Positions 46,306-58,850 of a DNA stretch of 64,000 bases are shown in pieces. Origin of the DNA: Berberis thunbergii (Eukaryota; Streptophyta; Magnoliopsida; Ranunculales; Berberidaceae); the NCBI GenBank assembly GCA_003290165.1, contig QNQO01007589.1:1-64000 (forward strand). The letters are read 5' to 3'. The position numbers were made by a program, and so were the translations under genes. Below the pieces are notes generated by a model. It searched no databases and was not told the DNA's origin. It worked only from the letters and a program-made list of their open reading frames with translations. Within the stretch, counting starts at the first letter, position 1. Every line of letters starts with the position of its first letter.

Positions 46306-46568
46306 ACCAATGCTTTCTCCAGTCGATAACCAAATCCCCAGAATGGAGCGTTAACTATTACTAACTTGTACCCTGTCATAACTGGAGCACACTTATCCTA
46401 CAGAAAATAACAATGATAATGTGAGTTTACAAAGCTTAATAGACCAGTAGTAACAATTAAATACCGGGTAGAAGAATAATTGAAAATGCAAGTGAAGGTT
46501 CACTCAACACATTCATGGTACATTACATGCTTTTGTGGATTCAACCCAACTGAATGGGTATTATTTAA

Positions 46569-46634
46569 CTTAAACAATTGATCAAAGTGAGGTTTGCAGT
46601 ACAGGACACCCTCAAAGGAGGAATAGTTACCAAG
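46569..46634 (-). pseudogene. captured LIM-domain protein exon fragment
   Basis: It starts at an acceptor (CTTTTGCAG|CTTGG) and reads LGNYSSFEGVLYCKPHFDQLFK. The pattern xxNYxSxEGVLYCKPHFxQLFK closes a LIM zinc finger in plant WLIM actin-bundling proteins; C and H of YCKPH are zinc ligands. Only about 22 codons survive. Confidence 0.75.
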
Positions 46635-46639
46635 CTGCA

Positions 46640-48328
46640 AAAGAAATGAGATAGTTTTAACCATGGTATATATGAAGGATACTGGTACACTGTAATATAT
46701 TGCATTTGAGAAGAATAGCAATAACCACACAACTGTTACAGACATCAAGCAGTTTGAAATTTCTTTCTCCAAATTGACTGATAAAAGCTGTCAAGCGGAT
46801 ATTCATATTTTGATGAGAAATAGTAAGGACGGGTTGTTGTCGAATTATGGCTTCAAATGGTGGATTTACACATGTATAGGTCTGAATTGATTCTAAATTG
46901 TTGTGTTATGTCAAACCCAATGTTCAGTGCCCATTGACAACCTTGGATTACTTGGCTTGCATCTACCCTGATAGTGACTTTTCGAAATTGCTCCTAGTTC
47001 TTTTCTAGAAGATTTAAAGACGATCATTTATGAGGATGCAGAGTGCAAAATATATGGGATTAAATATAAAGGTAGGAAGGAATGTGGAGCATTCTACTTG
47101 ATCAATCAGTTGGTACTTGTGTATGGGATAAGAGCTTGCGATCAACTACTAAGCCTTCTCTATTCAACACAAGAAGAGTTCAATTCAAATTTATAACTTC
47201 TCCCTATCTTCTTATGAACTAAATGGACAGCTGCCTTGCTGCCAACCATCAGGGAGACTTGCACCCACAACCTACTACAAGAGGTAGAATACTACATCAA
47301 CTGTGTTGGATGGTGGCATGTTCTACGGAAATGTTTGGTTGCATAATATCCGTCTCTAAAGAATCTAAACCACCTTAAAGGCATTCCAAGAGTGTGATCA
47401 CTGTGGATTGGATTCTTTAGTAAGATGAAATCCAGCGATGTAGAGGGAAATTTTTCCTTGGGAAGATGAAAATCCAAGCCTGTCATGAAAAGAGAGAGAA
47501 GGAACAGCCCAAGAATACTGTTAATTAACATGAGTTGCTTAAGAGAACCCAGCAAGTCCTCATTTCAATCATGAAGAAGAGGATGAGTGATCTCTACACC
47601 AAAACCTACAATCCAACGAAATTCAACTGAACGAGAAAAATCAAATTAAGAAAAGTATAAGTCTGGGCAAACAAGATAGATCTCCAAATATAATTGTGAA
47701 ATTAAAAGAAAAGGGTCAAGCTTAATTTTGTACCAAGGAAAAAAGTAATCAAATCCAATCAGAAAAAAAACAGAGAATCACATATATACAGGATAAGATG
47801 AAACAAATGAGGATTAACATGAAACAAGGCAATCCAAATCAAAATTCAAAGAACAAACCTGAATATATTTTTTCCTTTATTTCAGTGTTCTTAATAGAGC
47901 TATTTTAAACAAGCAGACATGAAACTTAACATAAATGAACTAGATAGGCAAGTTGGAATTAGATCACATGTTCCTAAATAGCACTAAACATGAATGTCAC
48001 TGGGAAACTCATTTCTTGGATTTGATAATGGAGTAGTTAATGGCAATCATTTCAGAGTAAAACTGATGTCATGCATCTTGTGTGTGTGTGGTGGGTTGGT
48101 GGGGGCGGGGAATGAAATATGGTTAAAGCTTACCTTCTAGTATATTCAAAATACTCGCTTTAGTACCGATTTGTTAAGCAGTTAGCTCATTACTTTGAAA
48201 CCACAGAGTGATTATAAGGTTGCAATAAGACCTACCAAGTAAATATGTAGCCAAAACAATAACAAAATTATTTAAACAATAACGATTCTTATTAATGATG
48301 TTATGGCAACAGCAATAACATTAGAAAC
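46640..48328. other. Pack-CACTA interior of unidentified origin
   Basis: It is intron-like or unrecognised. A minus-strand ORF (47292-47555) contains GMPLRWFRFFRDGYYATKHF, which I cannot assign. A GT-rich tract lies at about 48076-48108. Further captured fragments may be hidden here. Confidence 0.4.
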
Positions 48329-49650
48329 TAAATGTCACCTTCATCTGTTTTGAACTCGCACAACTCCTCATCTTCATAACCCTTCTTGAAGAACACAGTC
48401 CCATCTTGCAGCTTGCCAGTCAATTTCACTGCCAAATACAAAAAAAAATCATAAGCAACAGTTCAATTCATCAAACCATAAAGACGCTACAAAGCACACA
48501 GGCTAGAATTTTTCAGCTCACCTTTGACGACAGTCCCATCATTAGGGCGCTCATAGCCCTCCCCTTCCTTAATAATCTTCTTCACAACCTTCTTATCAGG
48601 AGTTACCTCTGTGACAGACTTCCAAGAGACCAACTCAAGATTTATTAGAAGTGTAGCATTAGGAGGAACTGCACTTTCTTCCCCAGAAGCAGGCCTTCCC
48701 GTCTCCCCGAATCCATCTGAATGCAATCGAAATACAAGCACATCACCCAAACAAAATTCACTTCGTGATAGCAGACGAAGAAAAATAATAAAAGCAAAGC
48801 AACCTACATTGTGACTTCACAGTGAGAATAACCTTCTCCCCCTTCTTCATCGTTTTCACAGCTTTGGACAATGCAGGACAGAAATGACCTGAATGCAAAC
48901 ACCCCAGTCGAACAATTAGCACAAACACAAACCCAATGTGATTAATGAATAAAACATTCCATTCAAACTAGCGTAAACAGCAACCCACATACCTTCTCTC
49001 ACAGTGAACTCCACACCCTCTGACTTCGAAACCAAAGTCCCATCCTCGAGACGAGCTTCATACTTGACAAACACCTCATCGGGATCTTTGGGGTTCTCCC
49101 ATTTATCTCCCTCAATGACAATCTTCTTAAATATCCCACCATCCTTGCAGATATCCTTAACACTCGACCACGAAAGCAACTCAACATCGAATTGTAGTGT
49201 CGCATTGGGTGGAATAGTTGGAGAAGAACCAGCCGCACCGTAAGCCAGATCAGCTGGGATTGTGAAGATAGCATTCTCACCTTTCTTCATTGTCTTGATC
49301 CCCAGATCCCATCCCTTAATCACTTGCCCTGTTTTCACAAAATCAATCAAAAACCATTGACACAAACACCAAAATCAACACCAAAGATAACTCTTTCAAC
49401 AGTTTTACTACCTTGTCCAAGGGTGAACTTGAATGGGGTGCCTCTATCTCGGCTTGAATCGAACTAGGTGCCATCAAGGAGAGTTCCAGTGTAATGAACT
49501 GCAAATCAAATTCACCAAAACACGCAAACCCCATCTCATAAACAATCAAATTGACCAACCCCATTAGATCAAAAACCCAAACCAAAAATTTTACAGAAAC
49601 AATAAATACCTTCAACTTCATCGCCAGAATCGGGACCCATTCATCGCCTT
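48329..49650 (-). pseudogene. captured FKBP62/ROF-type peptidyl-prolyl isomerase gene fragment, multi-exon
   Basis: Minus-strand exons carry PDSGDEVE (near 49630), VHYTGTLLDGT then an in-frame TAG then FDSSRDRGTPFKFTLGQG (49410-49500), QVIKGWDLGIKTMKKGENAI and IPPNATLQFDVELLSW (first FK506-binding domain), EGVEFTVREG, AVKTMKKGEKVILTVKSQ (about 48805-48890), VPPNATLLINLELVSWKSV (second domain), and VKLTGKLQDGTVFFKKGYED (third domain start, about 48340-48430). Exon order and retained introns match multi-domain plant FKBP62/ROF1 co-chaperones. The C-terminal third domain, tetratricopeptide repeats and calmodulin-binding tail are absent. The TAG near 49465, where a lysine codon is usual (GTKFDSS), shows decay. 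Confidence 0.87.
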
Positions 49651-50843
49651 ACTGTTTTGTATCTTCTATGCTCTACATGAATGCAAAAGATGTGAAATTT
49701 GGGCTAATTTCTCACTTACTCTCTTACTCTAATATTTTAATGGTTTTCCATGGAAAATAAAATAAAAATCAAAGAAACCTCAATATTAGTTTTATTTTGT
49801 TATATCCGAGCTAAATGGCATACAATATATAAGATATCCAACAAATACATAGTGTAAAACAATAATCGGAAAAAATTTGATGTCAAGGTGCAGGATTCAT
49901 GGAATTATCTTTCTCAGATTATTTTTAATTTTCTATCTAGATAGCTTTAGCATGATCAGATCTAGATGGGTGTTCAGCTGAATTCTTGCTTTCTACTGAC
50001 AAAACTGATTCTAGCACTAAACTTGAAAAATTCACTATTCAAAATAATGGCCTTCTGATGCTAAACTAAAAGATATGTTCCTAAAGCATAAGATTTTGTG
50101 CCCATGTGCTCATACAAAATACCTTTGACCTAAACAATAACTTGTAAGGACCAATATGTTGTGTATACTGAAAGTTATTCATTTTCTAAATCATAATTAT
50201 GCCATCATAATATGACATCAAACAGTTCTAATTGCAATTGCAAAATCCACTACAAAAATTATACAAGCATTCGCAAAAGTCGTTGTGAATCAAATAAGAA
50301 AATTCACTAAACAAAATGCGTCAACTACTAGAATAAAACAATTGGAGCTTGAGCGAATTCCTGATTCTTATCATATTCCAAAAACCTCATAATCCCAATT
50401 CAGAGTAAAAACTTAAACTTAAATCATGAGCAAATACCATCCTCTTTGTTCACTTCTCTTCACCGTAGGCCATTAATTACCAACTTGCTAAGCGTCCATA
50501 ATAGCCAATGATCCTATTAGTCCCTGAAGGCCACCTCTTCCTAACATTTTGAACCAATTCAAAGCCAAATGATCAATTCATCGATCGCCTCTCTCAAGTT
50601 TAACCTCAATCTCAGCAAAATCAATTACTCACAGTGAAATAGAATCTTTTCCCCAAATACGAAGATTAATTCAAGCTAATCTTGGTCACAATTGAACACG
50701 ATATCAACCCAAAATTCTTTAATTCGGAGCAATCAACTGTCAATTCAGACTCGTTAATCATCTAACAAACCAATATAGATGAAGAAATCGAAGGAATTCA
50801 AAGAAAATGAAAAGTTGAAAGCAGAGTAAAGGCGAAAACTAAC
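49651..50843. other. Pack-CACTA interior between FKBP and KNOX fragments
   Basis: AT-rich. Probably intronic or flanking DNA of the captured genes; no coding sequence recognised. Confidence 0.4.
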
Positions 50844-51062
50844 CATGAACTGATCAAGCTCTTTATCTTCACCAACAAGAGGCTGATTCCCATGGCCTCC
50901 AAGCACAGAATACTTTGCCACAACCTGCTGAAACTGCGCGAGCTGCGCGTCGATCCATGGCAACTGATCAACGGGAGTAGCAATGCGCAAACAAGCAACA
51001 TGAGCAGAGAGCAGTTGCTCATACAAAGGATGAGCCAATATATCAGCCTTGTGCCTAGCCGT
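50844..51062 (-). pseudogene. captured KNOX homeobox (KNAT3-like) exon
   Basis: One exon bounded by AG and a GTTAGT donor. It reads [40 protein letters not shown] and ELDQFM. This is the KNOX1 domain of class II KNOTTED-like proteins, but the KNOX2, ELK and homeodomain parts are missing. It is the first captured segment in the minus-strand direction, just inside the right subterminal array. The (GA)-rich tract at 51068-51118 lies upstream. Confidence 0.87.
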
Positions 51063-51264
51063 CTGACTTCTCCCTCTCTCTTTCCTTCTCCTTCTCCTTC
51101 TCTCTTTCTCTCTCCTTTAAATTTTAGGGTTTGAAGCAAATTAAGGGTTGAAAATTGGGGGAGAAGGAGCGGGAACGCAAAGCGGGAAGAATTTTTTTTT
51201 CGCAAAATTTCGCCCGCGACAAATAGACTTACTGCTCCACACGCCCACGTGCAACACACGTGCA

Positions 51265-51445
51265 CTTTTGCAACGGTTTTAAGCCGTTGGGAACAATACC
51301 CACGGTTTTTAGCCGTGGCTAACATAGCAACGGTTTAGAACCGTGGCCAAGCCTTTTTTTAGCCACGGTTTTTAGCCGTTGGGCACTATAGCCACGGTTT
51401 TTAGCCGTGGCAAACACACCAACGGCTTAGAACCGTGGCCACCCC
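51265..51445. repeat. right subterminal palindrome array of the Pack-CACTA
   Basis: About eight copies of the same ACGG(C/T)TTTTAGCCGT palindrome family as at the left end. Confidence 0.85.
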
Positions 51446-51476
51446 TGTGTAGCTAATCAGGCATTTTGGTGTAGTG

Positions 51477-52694
51477 TTCTTTACCGATTTTCCCTAAAAA
51501 TATGAAGAAAAAAATGAATGAATTTTCCTATAACAGAATATATCTGATAGACTAGAAAAATTCATAGTTAACATGCAGTTATTAACTTATTTTTCAAGAA
51601 AGAATGCAGTATTGTCTGCTGTTCATGGGCTCTGCCAGAAAAAAAAATGCTAGATCCATCTATACTTAAATGCTATACTTATTTTTCAATGAAAATCCTG
51701 ACAAACATATAGGAACTTCTAAGAAGAAACTGTGAACAGCTCAAAACAGGAACTTCTAAGAAGAAATTGTGATAATGAACCTTGATGGAACCTCTGCCAC
51801 ACATAATCTCTATCATAGCAACACATGCAATTCAAAATCATGAAATGCTTGATAAGAAAACAACTAATGATGCGAGAACCACACACAATCGTAGCATATA
51901 GTGAAGTAATGATGCTGCAACCATGACACAATCTAGAAACAGCTGAAAGAAACAGTCATGCAAAGGAACACTGAAAGAAACAGTCATGCAATAGAAAGCA
52001 CTGCAAAGTAGAAGCAAAAGAAACACTGAAACACATATAGCTAGAAGCAAAAGAAACACTGAAAGAAACAATCATGCAAAGGAAAGCACTAGGAAGGTGG
52101 TCAATATATAAATGAAAAATAAATAATTAATACCATGAACACTACAACAATCTCTAACACTGCAAAGTAGCAACACTGCAACCATGTCTGCCCTACTTTG
52201 GAAGAAAAACTAATTGAGTTTTTTTAGTTGAAAAAGCATGGCACGACCAAATAATGTTGCATCATTATATTGTAGGGGTGATGGCAATATAAACAAGATA
52301 ATTCAAACAATTGGCACCTTCTACAATGAAGTAGATTTGGCTTCCTAATCACTTTTAATTAATTGGAAGAATTCAGTTTTGTCTCCTTCACAATGATTCT
52401 GACTAATTCAAAACTAAACTCGACAATCCATTTTGCTTTCTAATTCAACCACTTCTTTGCCTTTCTAAGTCAATAAGACTCCAGCTGAAACAGAGGATGG
52501 TGATAGAAGGAATGTATCAATGAAAGCAATAATGGAACAAACAATCAGAATTCTGAATCGAGACCCGCATATATTTCAGGAAGTAAAAGCAGCAATAATA
52601 GACAACTCAGGGGGACCGAACAGGACCTGTTTGATCCATAAAGCAGGGGATAAAATGACCAATAATGACACAGGGACATTTGAAATTAGTTGGT
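51477..52694. other. continuation of the outer CACTA and unclassified DNA
   Basis: It begins with the second TTC target duplication and the 5' part of the transposase_24-like gene. Beyond about 51600 there are tandem-like repeats of GAAACA(G/C)TGAAAGAAACAGTCATGC at about 51943-52080. No right CACTA terminus was found. Confidence 0.45.
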
Positions 52695-54562
52695 TGATGC
52701 GGGCTTAACTGGCCTAAATAAATAGACCAATTTAACCGCAAGTGCACGGTATTTAACTGGTAGACAACGACAAGTACGGGTCGATCCCATGAGGAAGGTG
52801 GATTAAATTGAATTTAATAATTTAATTAAACTAATTTGGAGGAAAATGGGGTTACAATGTTTTTAAAACTAAACTAAAAATAAATAAAATAAAATAAAAT
52901 AAAAGATGGATGTTGTAGGGTTTGGACTCACCAATGAGTTAGCAAAAATATTTAAATCTAAATTACTGTAATTATAAACGAGAAGCTTTAGGGATGAGGA
53001 TCCCTTGCTTACACCGAAGATGTGATCATTAAAATTCAATTCCATCCATTTTCAGTTTCTGTCAAACATGAACAATTTATTTCAAGCAAATAAACTCTTA
53101 CCAAGCATTAAGTTTCTTTTTAAGGCACAGTTAATCAAAGTCTAAGCTTAATACTTTTTAGCACATGCTTTGAATATTGATAAAATGTTAATCTAACTAC
53201 CAAACATATCAGTTTTTTAATCGAACATGAAAGGTGAAAGCTATTTATCAATTTTTAGAAATAAATTGTTTATCAATTAAGCATTTAAGTCAGTAAAATA
53301 AATTAAAATGAATTATGCAACCCTTTTGGTTTGTCGCAAACTCGATGTGGTGGTACTCAGTAGATCAGCAGGTGGTTCGAACACAAATCCCGAGAAAAAA
53401 ATTGGAAATTGCACTGTGGCTGCTCAGAGAAAACTTGGGGGTGCCAATAACCAACTGATTTGAAAATAAGTTGGTTCCCGCCCGAAATCTGCAACTTTTC
53501 GCCTTCGTCTCCAGCAAGCGGCGTTACGCCTCGTTTCTGCTCCTCGCGAGCTCCTTCGTCCTCCAACCGGTTCTGGAACCTGCAAAAAAGAGAGAGGGAT
53601 GGAAGAACATAGAGAGAGATGCGATGAGAACACACAAAAAAAACAGAGACAGAGATGTGAGGACTCCCCTATTTCTGCTCCTGTGGCAATGGTGGTGCTC
53701 GGGTGATGGCCGCTTGCGATGGTGACCATGAGAGAGGGAAACAGGAAGGAGGCCGACACTAAGAGAGGTCGAGAGATAGCTCGGTCGCTGACTGCTACTC
53801 GGTCTGCAGCGTGGCTCTGTTTCGTGGCGGTGATGGCGGGATGTTGGCGAGTGGACAGATGGTGGATGATGGATGATGGAACAGGGAGAGGGACGGGGAG
53901 ATGGTGGCGGAGAGAGTGAGGGACAGATGGTGGATGGTGGGGAATGTGGTTGCTAGCGAGGAACAGAGAGGTGATGGTGGTAGCGGCTCGCGTTGTTGGA
54001 CGGTGGCAATGTGACGTGAAACAGGGTTGTCACGCCCCTGTTTCGTGGTGGGTACTAGCGGTGGGAGGTGGTGATGGTGATGAGAATCACGGTATGAGAA
54101 AGAGACTTTGATTTTCTGTAATATTTTCTTTTCCCTTCTCTTCCTCTTCTTTTTCTCACCATTTTCTCTTATATTTATAGATAATGATCAAAATGAATAG
54201 AGATGAGATAAAGGGATGATTCATGGAGTGAATCAAGGTAAAATCAAGGGATAATTGGGAGAATATTCTTTGGGTTGGATTGGGCTTGGCATTGGGTTTG
54301 GGTTTATGGGTTAGGTTTTGGGTTTAAGTGTTTGATTTTGGGTTTGATTTTGAGTTTAGGTTATGGGCTTAGGCTATTCTCACCTCCACTTTCTCTGAAG
54401 TCACCATCTGAGATTGTTCAATTCATTTTTCTTCGATTTCTTCATTATTGCTCCAAATTCAACAAAAACACAAAAATTCAATAATTAATCTAAAATAAGA
54501 TAAAAGCAAGGATTAACAAAAATATTCTAAGAGGTAATAATGTTATAATTATGTGATTATCA
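52695..54562. repeat. unclassified repeat block, LTR-like ends
   Basis: It begins near TGATGCGGGC with CCGCAAGTGCACGG and a CGACAAGTACGGGTCGATCC phrase, a pattern I recognise as common plant repetitive DNA but cannot classify. It ends near ATTATCA at 54562, where the Tat-associated ORF resumes. It includes a GA/GGTGG-rich middle (53590-54080) with short chance ORFs. The TG...CA limits hint at a solo LTR, but no target duplication was found. Confidence 0.4.
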
Positions 54563-55389
54563 ATAGGCGATTGGCTAATAGGGCTCTCATGTCCGTACGC
54601 CCGCCATATCGTCATATCGATGAGGGCCTCCAGCACCTCATGGAAGGAATGACCCATCTTACTTACACAATTGTGATGAGGTCGGATTGTAAGGTTTTCT
54701 GTGATCAAGTGGCAGCGCTCATCAAGCGAAAGCTAGCGAAGCATGTATTGGTTTTTTCTCACGTTTTCTGCCAACTTGATTTGTTGAGAACACAGTGCAT
54801 AGAGCATGCAAGTGTTGTTGATACTGTACAAACTTCGCTGAGAAAGGTCAAGGGTATTCGAGACAAGTTCACTTCTAATCTTGAAGCGCTCGAAGTTGAG
54901 CTAGATAGGTTGCGGTCCAGTCTGAATGTTGTTGAGAAGGAATTTTCCGACCAAATGGTTGAGTATGATGAGGCCAATCGTTCCGCCAAAGAGTACTCTG
55001 CCAGTCTAAAGGCTTCTGTGAAGCGAATTACTCAGTTGAATTCTTAGTTTATTGCAGCTAAGTCTGTGATTTTATCTAGACTTACAGTCGTCGAGAACGA
55101 ATTGGTGTCAACTCAAGTTGAGCTTTCATCTGTTATCGAAAGGCTAAAGGTTGCAAAAACATCGAATTGGAAAAGAATGGTCAATGGCCATCACAACGTT
55201 TTGGAGTTCATTGAGACGCAAGGCATGGATTTAACCAAATATCGTTGCTACGCCGAACAAGTATTCGAGGATGTGGAAGAAATCATTCCGAATTCGTTGA
55301 GTGATCCTGTTGTCGAAGACCTGTCTCATCATATGTTTGAGCTTGCACCATTTAGTGACGTTACTGTTAATGCTAATGTTCCTTGTTAA
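54563..55389 (+). pseudogene. Transposase_28-like antisense ORF of the Tat element, C-terminal coiled-coil half
   Basis: A plus-strand frame with a stop at 55045-55047, otherwise open to 55389. Before the stop it reads RTQCIEHASVVDTVQTSLRK and LEALEVELDRLRSSLNVVEK; after it, VENELVSTQVELSSVIERLK. It is a long heptad-rich coiled coil followed by an acidic C-terminus. This is the usual C-terminal organisation of the gypsy-associated protein whose N-terminal half is at 39021-39906. The strand, order and antisense placement relative to pol support one ancient ORF split by 14.6 kb of nested insertions. Confidence 0.62.
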
Positions 55390-55999
55390 ACGTCCCTTTT
55401 GGCTCATTTGTAATCTTTTCTTTTTAGAAGATCAATGGAAACCTATATTTTGGATTTATTGTGTCCAGTATGTCTAGCTTATTAGCTTTTTAATTTCGAC
55501 ATTCTTGGCAGAATTTTGACTCATTCGTCCGTATTTTTGTGAATGGCTTCAGTGTTCGACATCCAAGTCGTGTAGAAGTTTTTTTTTACGAAATCTGATT
55601 CTATATCTGGATTACAATGTCGTACATTATAGTCGACGAGAAAAAGTCTGGCTCATATGTCCTGGTACTTTATTACTTCGTGGTTGATTAGGCCAGAAGT
55701 TTCATGTTCATGTCTGACTCGTTCATCCCGGTACATATATTTTTTTGTTGCTCGATACTCTAGTCGTGCTAAGTATTTTCATGAGTGAGATTTTCAGTCT
55801 GACTTCTCGGTCCTAAACTTTTGTCGTTTAAACTCGAGATGGGGGGTTGAGCGAAGGAGTTTATTGATAATATATTTTTAGATGCTCTACATTTCATGGT
55901 CGTGGTAGTTTTTTACCCTTTTTGTTTTCCAACTAGTATGCCCATGGTATATTGATCTTTATTACTCTGTATGGCCCTTCCCAATTTGGGTTTAGTTTG

Positions 56000-58850
56000 C
56001 TCGTGTCTGGTTCCTTTGTGATGAGCTAGACTTTTTGAAGCACCCAATCACTGATGTCTCTTACCTTCTTATTGTAATATTTGGCCATACGTTGTTGGTA
56101 GGCTGTTGTTTTGATAGAAGCCCCTTCTCTCTTTTCCTCGAGGAGGTCCAACCCGATTCTCAATGCCTTGAGGTTATCTTCAATGTGAAATTCTTTGATC
56201 CTGAACATCGGCATACCAATCTCCACGGGTATCATTGCTTTGGACCGTAAGCGAGAGTAAGAGGGGTTTCCCCTATCAGAGTTATTTTTTTGTTTTGTAT
56301 GCCCAAAGGACACCAGGTAACTCGAATGTTCACAATCTTTTCGCTGCCTCGAGCCTTCTTTTGATCACTTCCAACATTGTTTTGTTGGTGACCTCGGCTT
56401 GCTCATTCGCCTGTGGATGGGCGGGTGCTAAGAACTGCTGCTGGATGTTTAGGTTTTCACATAGCTCCTTGATATTCCTGCATTCGAATTGTTTTTCGAT
56501 GTCCATGACAATTACTTTTGGGATCCCAAATCTGCATATTATTTATTTCCAAATAAACTTTTCGACTTGGGTTTCTCATATCTTTGCCAGAAGTTATACT
56601 TCTACCCACTTAGTGAAGTAATCTACTGCCACGAGGAGAATTTTTTTTGTCAGATACAAGGACTGGTCCTACGACGTTCGTTCCCCATTGTGCAAATGGC
56701 CAGGGGCTACTCATCGGGATCAGGTTCTATCCCGGAAGTGAGTGTATGGGGCAAATATCTGGCATTTGTCACATGTGCGAACGAGCTTATGAGCATCTGC
56801 TTGCATCGTTGGTCAGTAGTATCCTAGTGTGAGTGTTTTATGGGCTAGCTTTCTTCCTCCTGGGTGATTCCCACATGTGCCGTAGCGGATTTCTTGTAGG
56901 ACATAGTCAACATCTTCGGGTGAAAGGCATCTTTGTAACGGACTGGTGGCAGATCTTCTTTAGAGTCTGTTGTTAATCATCGTGTATAGTGCTACCCAAT
57001 TTCGCATTTTTCGGGCCTCCATCTTATCTGTTGGGAGTTCTCCGTTTGGTATATACGCCAAGATTGGAGTTGTCCAGTTGTTTTCTTGATTCGTGGTGCA
57101 TGCCTCTTCCACCTGGTTCTCAAGTATGGAACTTCCTTGCATCATGATGAGTGGATTATCATTATCTTTAGCTTGTGATGCTTCCTTTGCCAGTTTGTCG
57201 GCTCTTTTGTTCTCCGCCCTTGCGCACCGTTGAATGGTTGCAATTTGGAAGCCTTATATTGGTTCAGTAGTTTTTTTGTGGTAGGCTTTCATTCAGGCGT
57301 CTTTGACTTGGAATTCGCCGTTCAATTGATTGACCACCAATTTAGAATAAGTAAAGACATTGATGTCTTTTATTCCCAAGTGTTTTTCTAACTATAGCCC
57401 GGCTATCACTGCTTTGTACTCGGCTATGTTGTTTGAGGCTTTAAAAATGAATTTTATCACCTTCTCCAATATGATGCCCTCTGAGTTGTACAGGACCAAT
57501 CCAACTCCACTTCCCGCCTTGTTAGATGTTTCGTCACATCAAAGGATCCATCCATGCATGGGTGGTTTAATTTGTTTGATTTGCCCTTATTCATTTTTGC
57601 TTTCTGCCTGTTGATCGTTGTTCATTGTAAATTCCGCGATGAAATTTGCCAATGTATGGGCTTTGATCGCGGTTATGGGGGCATAGCTAGTATTGAATTG
57701 TCCAAGCTCCACTGCCCATTTCACTATCCTTCCCGATAGATCCGGTTTGTGCAACACCGACTGAAGTGGTTGCTCAATCATGACTTTGATTGGATGCATT
57801 TGGAAGTATGGTCGTAGTTTTCTTGAAGACACGATCAAGGCAAGTGCCAACTTCTCTAGAGCCGGATAGTTGATATCTACATCCGCAAGTGTTTTGCTAA
57901 TGTAGTATACTGGTTTTTGTGCGCCTTTTTCCTCTCATACTAACGCCGAGCTTACCGCGTTGTCAGATATAGATAAATATAAATACAGTGTTTCCCCTGT
58001 GTTCGATTTCATCATTAGTTATGTGCTCCCCATATATGGTTTTAGGCTTTGAAAAGTTTTCTCGCGATCTGCATTTCACTCAAATGTCTTGTTTCCTTTC
58101 AAAATTTTGAAGAAAGGTAGACATTTGTTTGAGGATTTAGAGATGAATATGTTCAAGGTCGTTATTCTTCCATTAAGACTTTGTACGCCCTTTTATGCTT
58201 GTTGGTGACTGCATGTTGAGAAGTGCTTGTATTTGTTTTGGGTTGGCCTTGATTCCTTTTTTATTGACCATGTACCCGAGGAATTTTCTTGATTCTACTC
58301 CAAATGTGCATTTCTCCGGATTCAGTTTCATTTTGTACTTTCGCAGTTGGGAAAAGGTCTGCTCGAGATCTGTGATGTGGTCTGTTCGGCATGAGCTTTT
58401 GACAATCATATCATCAATGTAAACTTCCATCATCTTACCAATTTGATCATTGAACATTATGTTCACTAGCCCTTGGTACGTGGCTCACGCGTTCTTCAAT
58501 CCGAAGGGAATTACCCGATAGTAGTATCTAGTATGTACCCATTTCCGTTTTAAAAGATGTTTTTTTCTTGGTCGGGATGATACATCTGTATCTAATTGTA
58601 CCCAGAGTACGCATCCATAAAGCTCAGCAGTTCGTGTCTGACAATTGCATCCACTATCTGGACTATTCGTGGGAGTGAGAAACTGTCTTTTGGGCATGCT
58701 TTATTCAAATCGGTGTAGTCCACACATACCGTCTACTTGCCATTTTTTTCTTTACTAATACTGCGTTGGCTAACCAGTCCAGGTAGTGAGCTTCTCTGAT
58801 CATCCCTGCATTGAGTAGGCGGTACACTTCCCCATTTACTTCTTGATTAC
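56000..58850 (-). pseudogene. Tat-lineage Ty3/gypsy pol relic (reverse transcriptase, RNase H, integrase)
   Basis: On the minus strand, in order: LNAGMIREAHYLDWLANAVLVKK (start near 58830; key block REAHYLDWLANAV), a disrupted palm, the catalytic box VYIDDMIVKS with LNPEKCTFGV (about 58300-58430), KPVYYISKTL and LALALIVSSRKLRPYF (first RNase H, about 57790-57900). A second RNase H-like module follows (EYKAVIAGL region and TYSKLVVNQLNGEF, about 57320-57480). Integrase traces include HPGGRKLAHKTL, CDKCQ, VDYFTKWVE and HPQANEQAEVTNK (56400-56900). Duplicate RNase H modules are typical of the Tat clade. Many stops and frame changes are present. Confidence 0.78.

Larger units (their letters stand above)
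41572..51476 (-). mobile_element. inner Pack-CACTA transposon, 9.9 kb, carrying fragments of at least seven host genes
   Basis: The left end is CACTACACCAAAA at 41572 and the right end is TTTTGGTGTAGTG ending at 51476. The 3-bp target duplication TTC lies at 41569-41571 and 51477-51479. Both subterminal regions (about 41590-41960 and 51265-51445) are arrays of a 20-22-bp palindrome, AGC(A/C)ACGGTTTTTAGCCGT. No transposase is recognisable between them. Instead the interior holds intron-containing minus-strand fragments of KNOX (50844-51062), FKBP62 (48329-49650), LIM (46569-46634), AT-hook (46155-46305), Tm-1-like (44825-45910), acyl-protein thioesterase (44585-44735) and CAP1 (42460-43804) genes. 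Introns are retained, so capture was at the DNA level. It sits in the transposase gene of another CACTA element. Confidence 0.93.

Noticed and set aside
47292..47555. 87-codon ORF with GMPLRWFRFFRDGYY as an eighth captured gene
   Set aside because: I could not assign it to any family; left as unidentified interior.
42460..51062. CAP1, thioesterase, Tm-1-like, AHL, LIM, FKBP and KNOX as seven functional genes
   Set aside because: Each lacks most of its domains, several have stops or frame changes, and all lie between the ends of one CACTA element.
53424..53919. GA/GGTGG-rich ORFs on both strands as genes
   Set aside because: Low-complexity composition, overlapping frames on both strands and no family pattern.
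54563..55389. Coiled-coil protein as a host gene
   Set aside because: It fits the C-terminal half of the gypsy-associated Transposase_28-like ORF, has a stop, and lies antisense to adjacent Tat pol.
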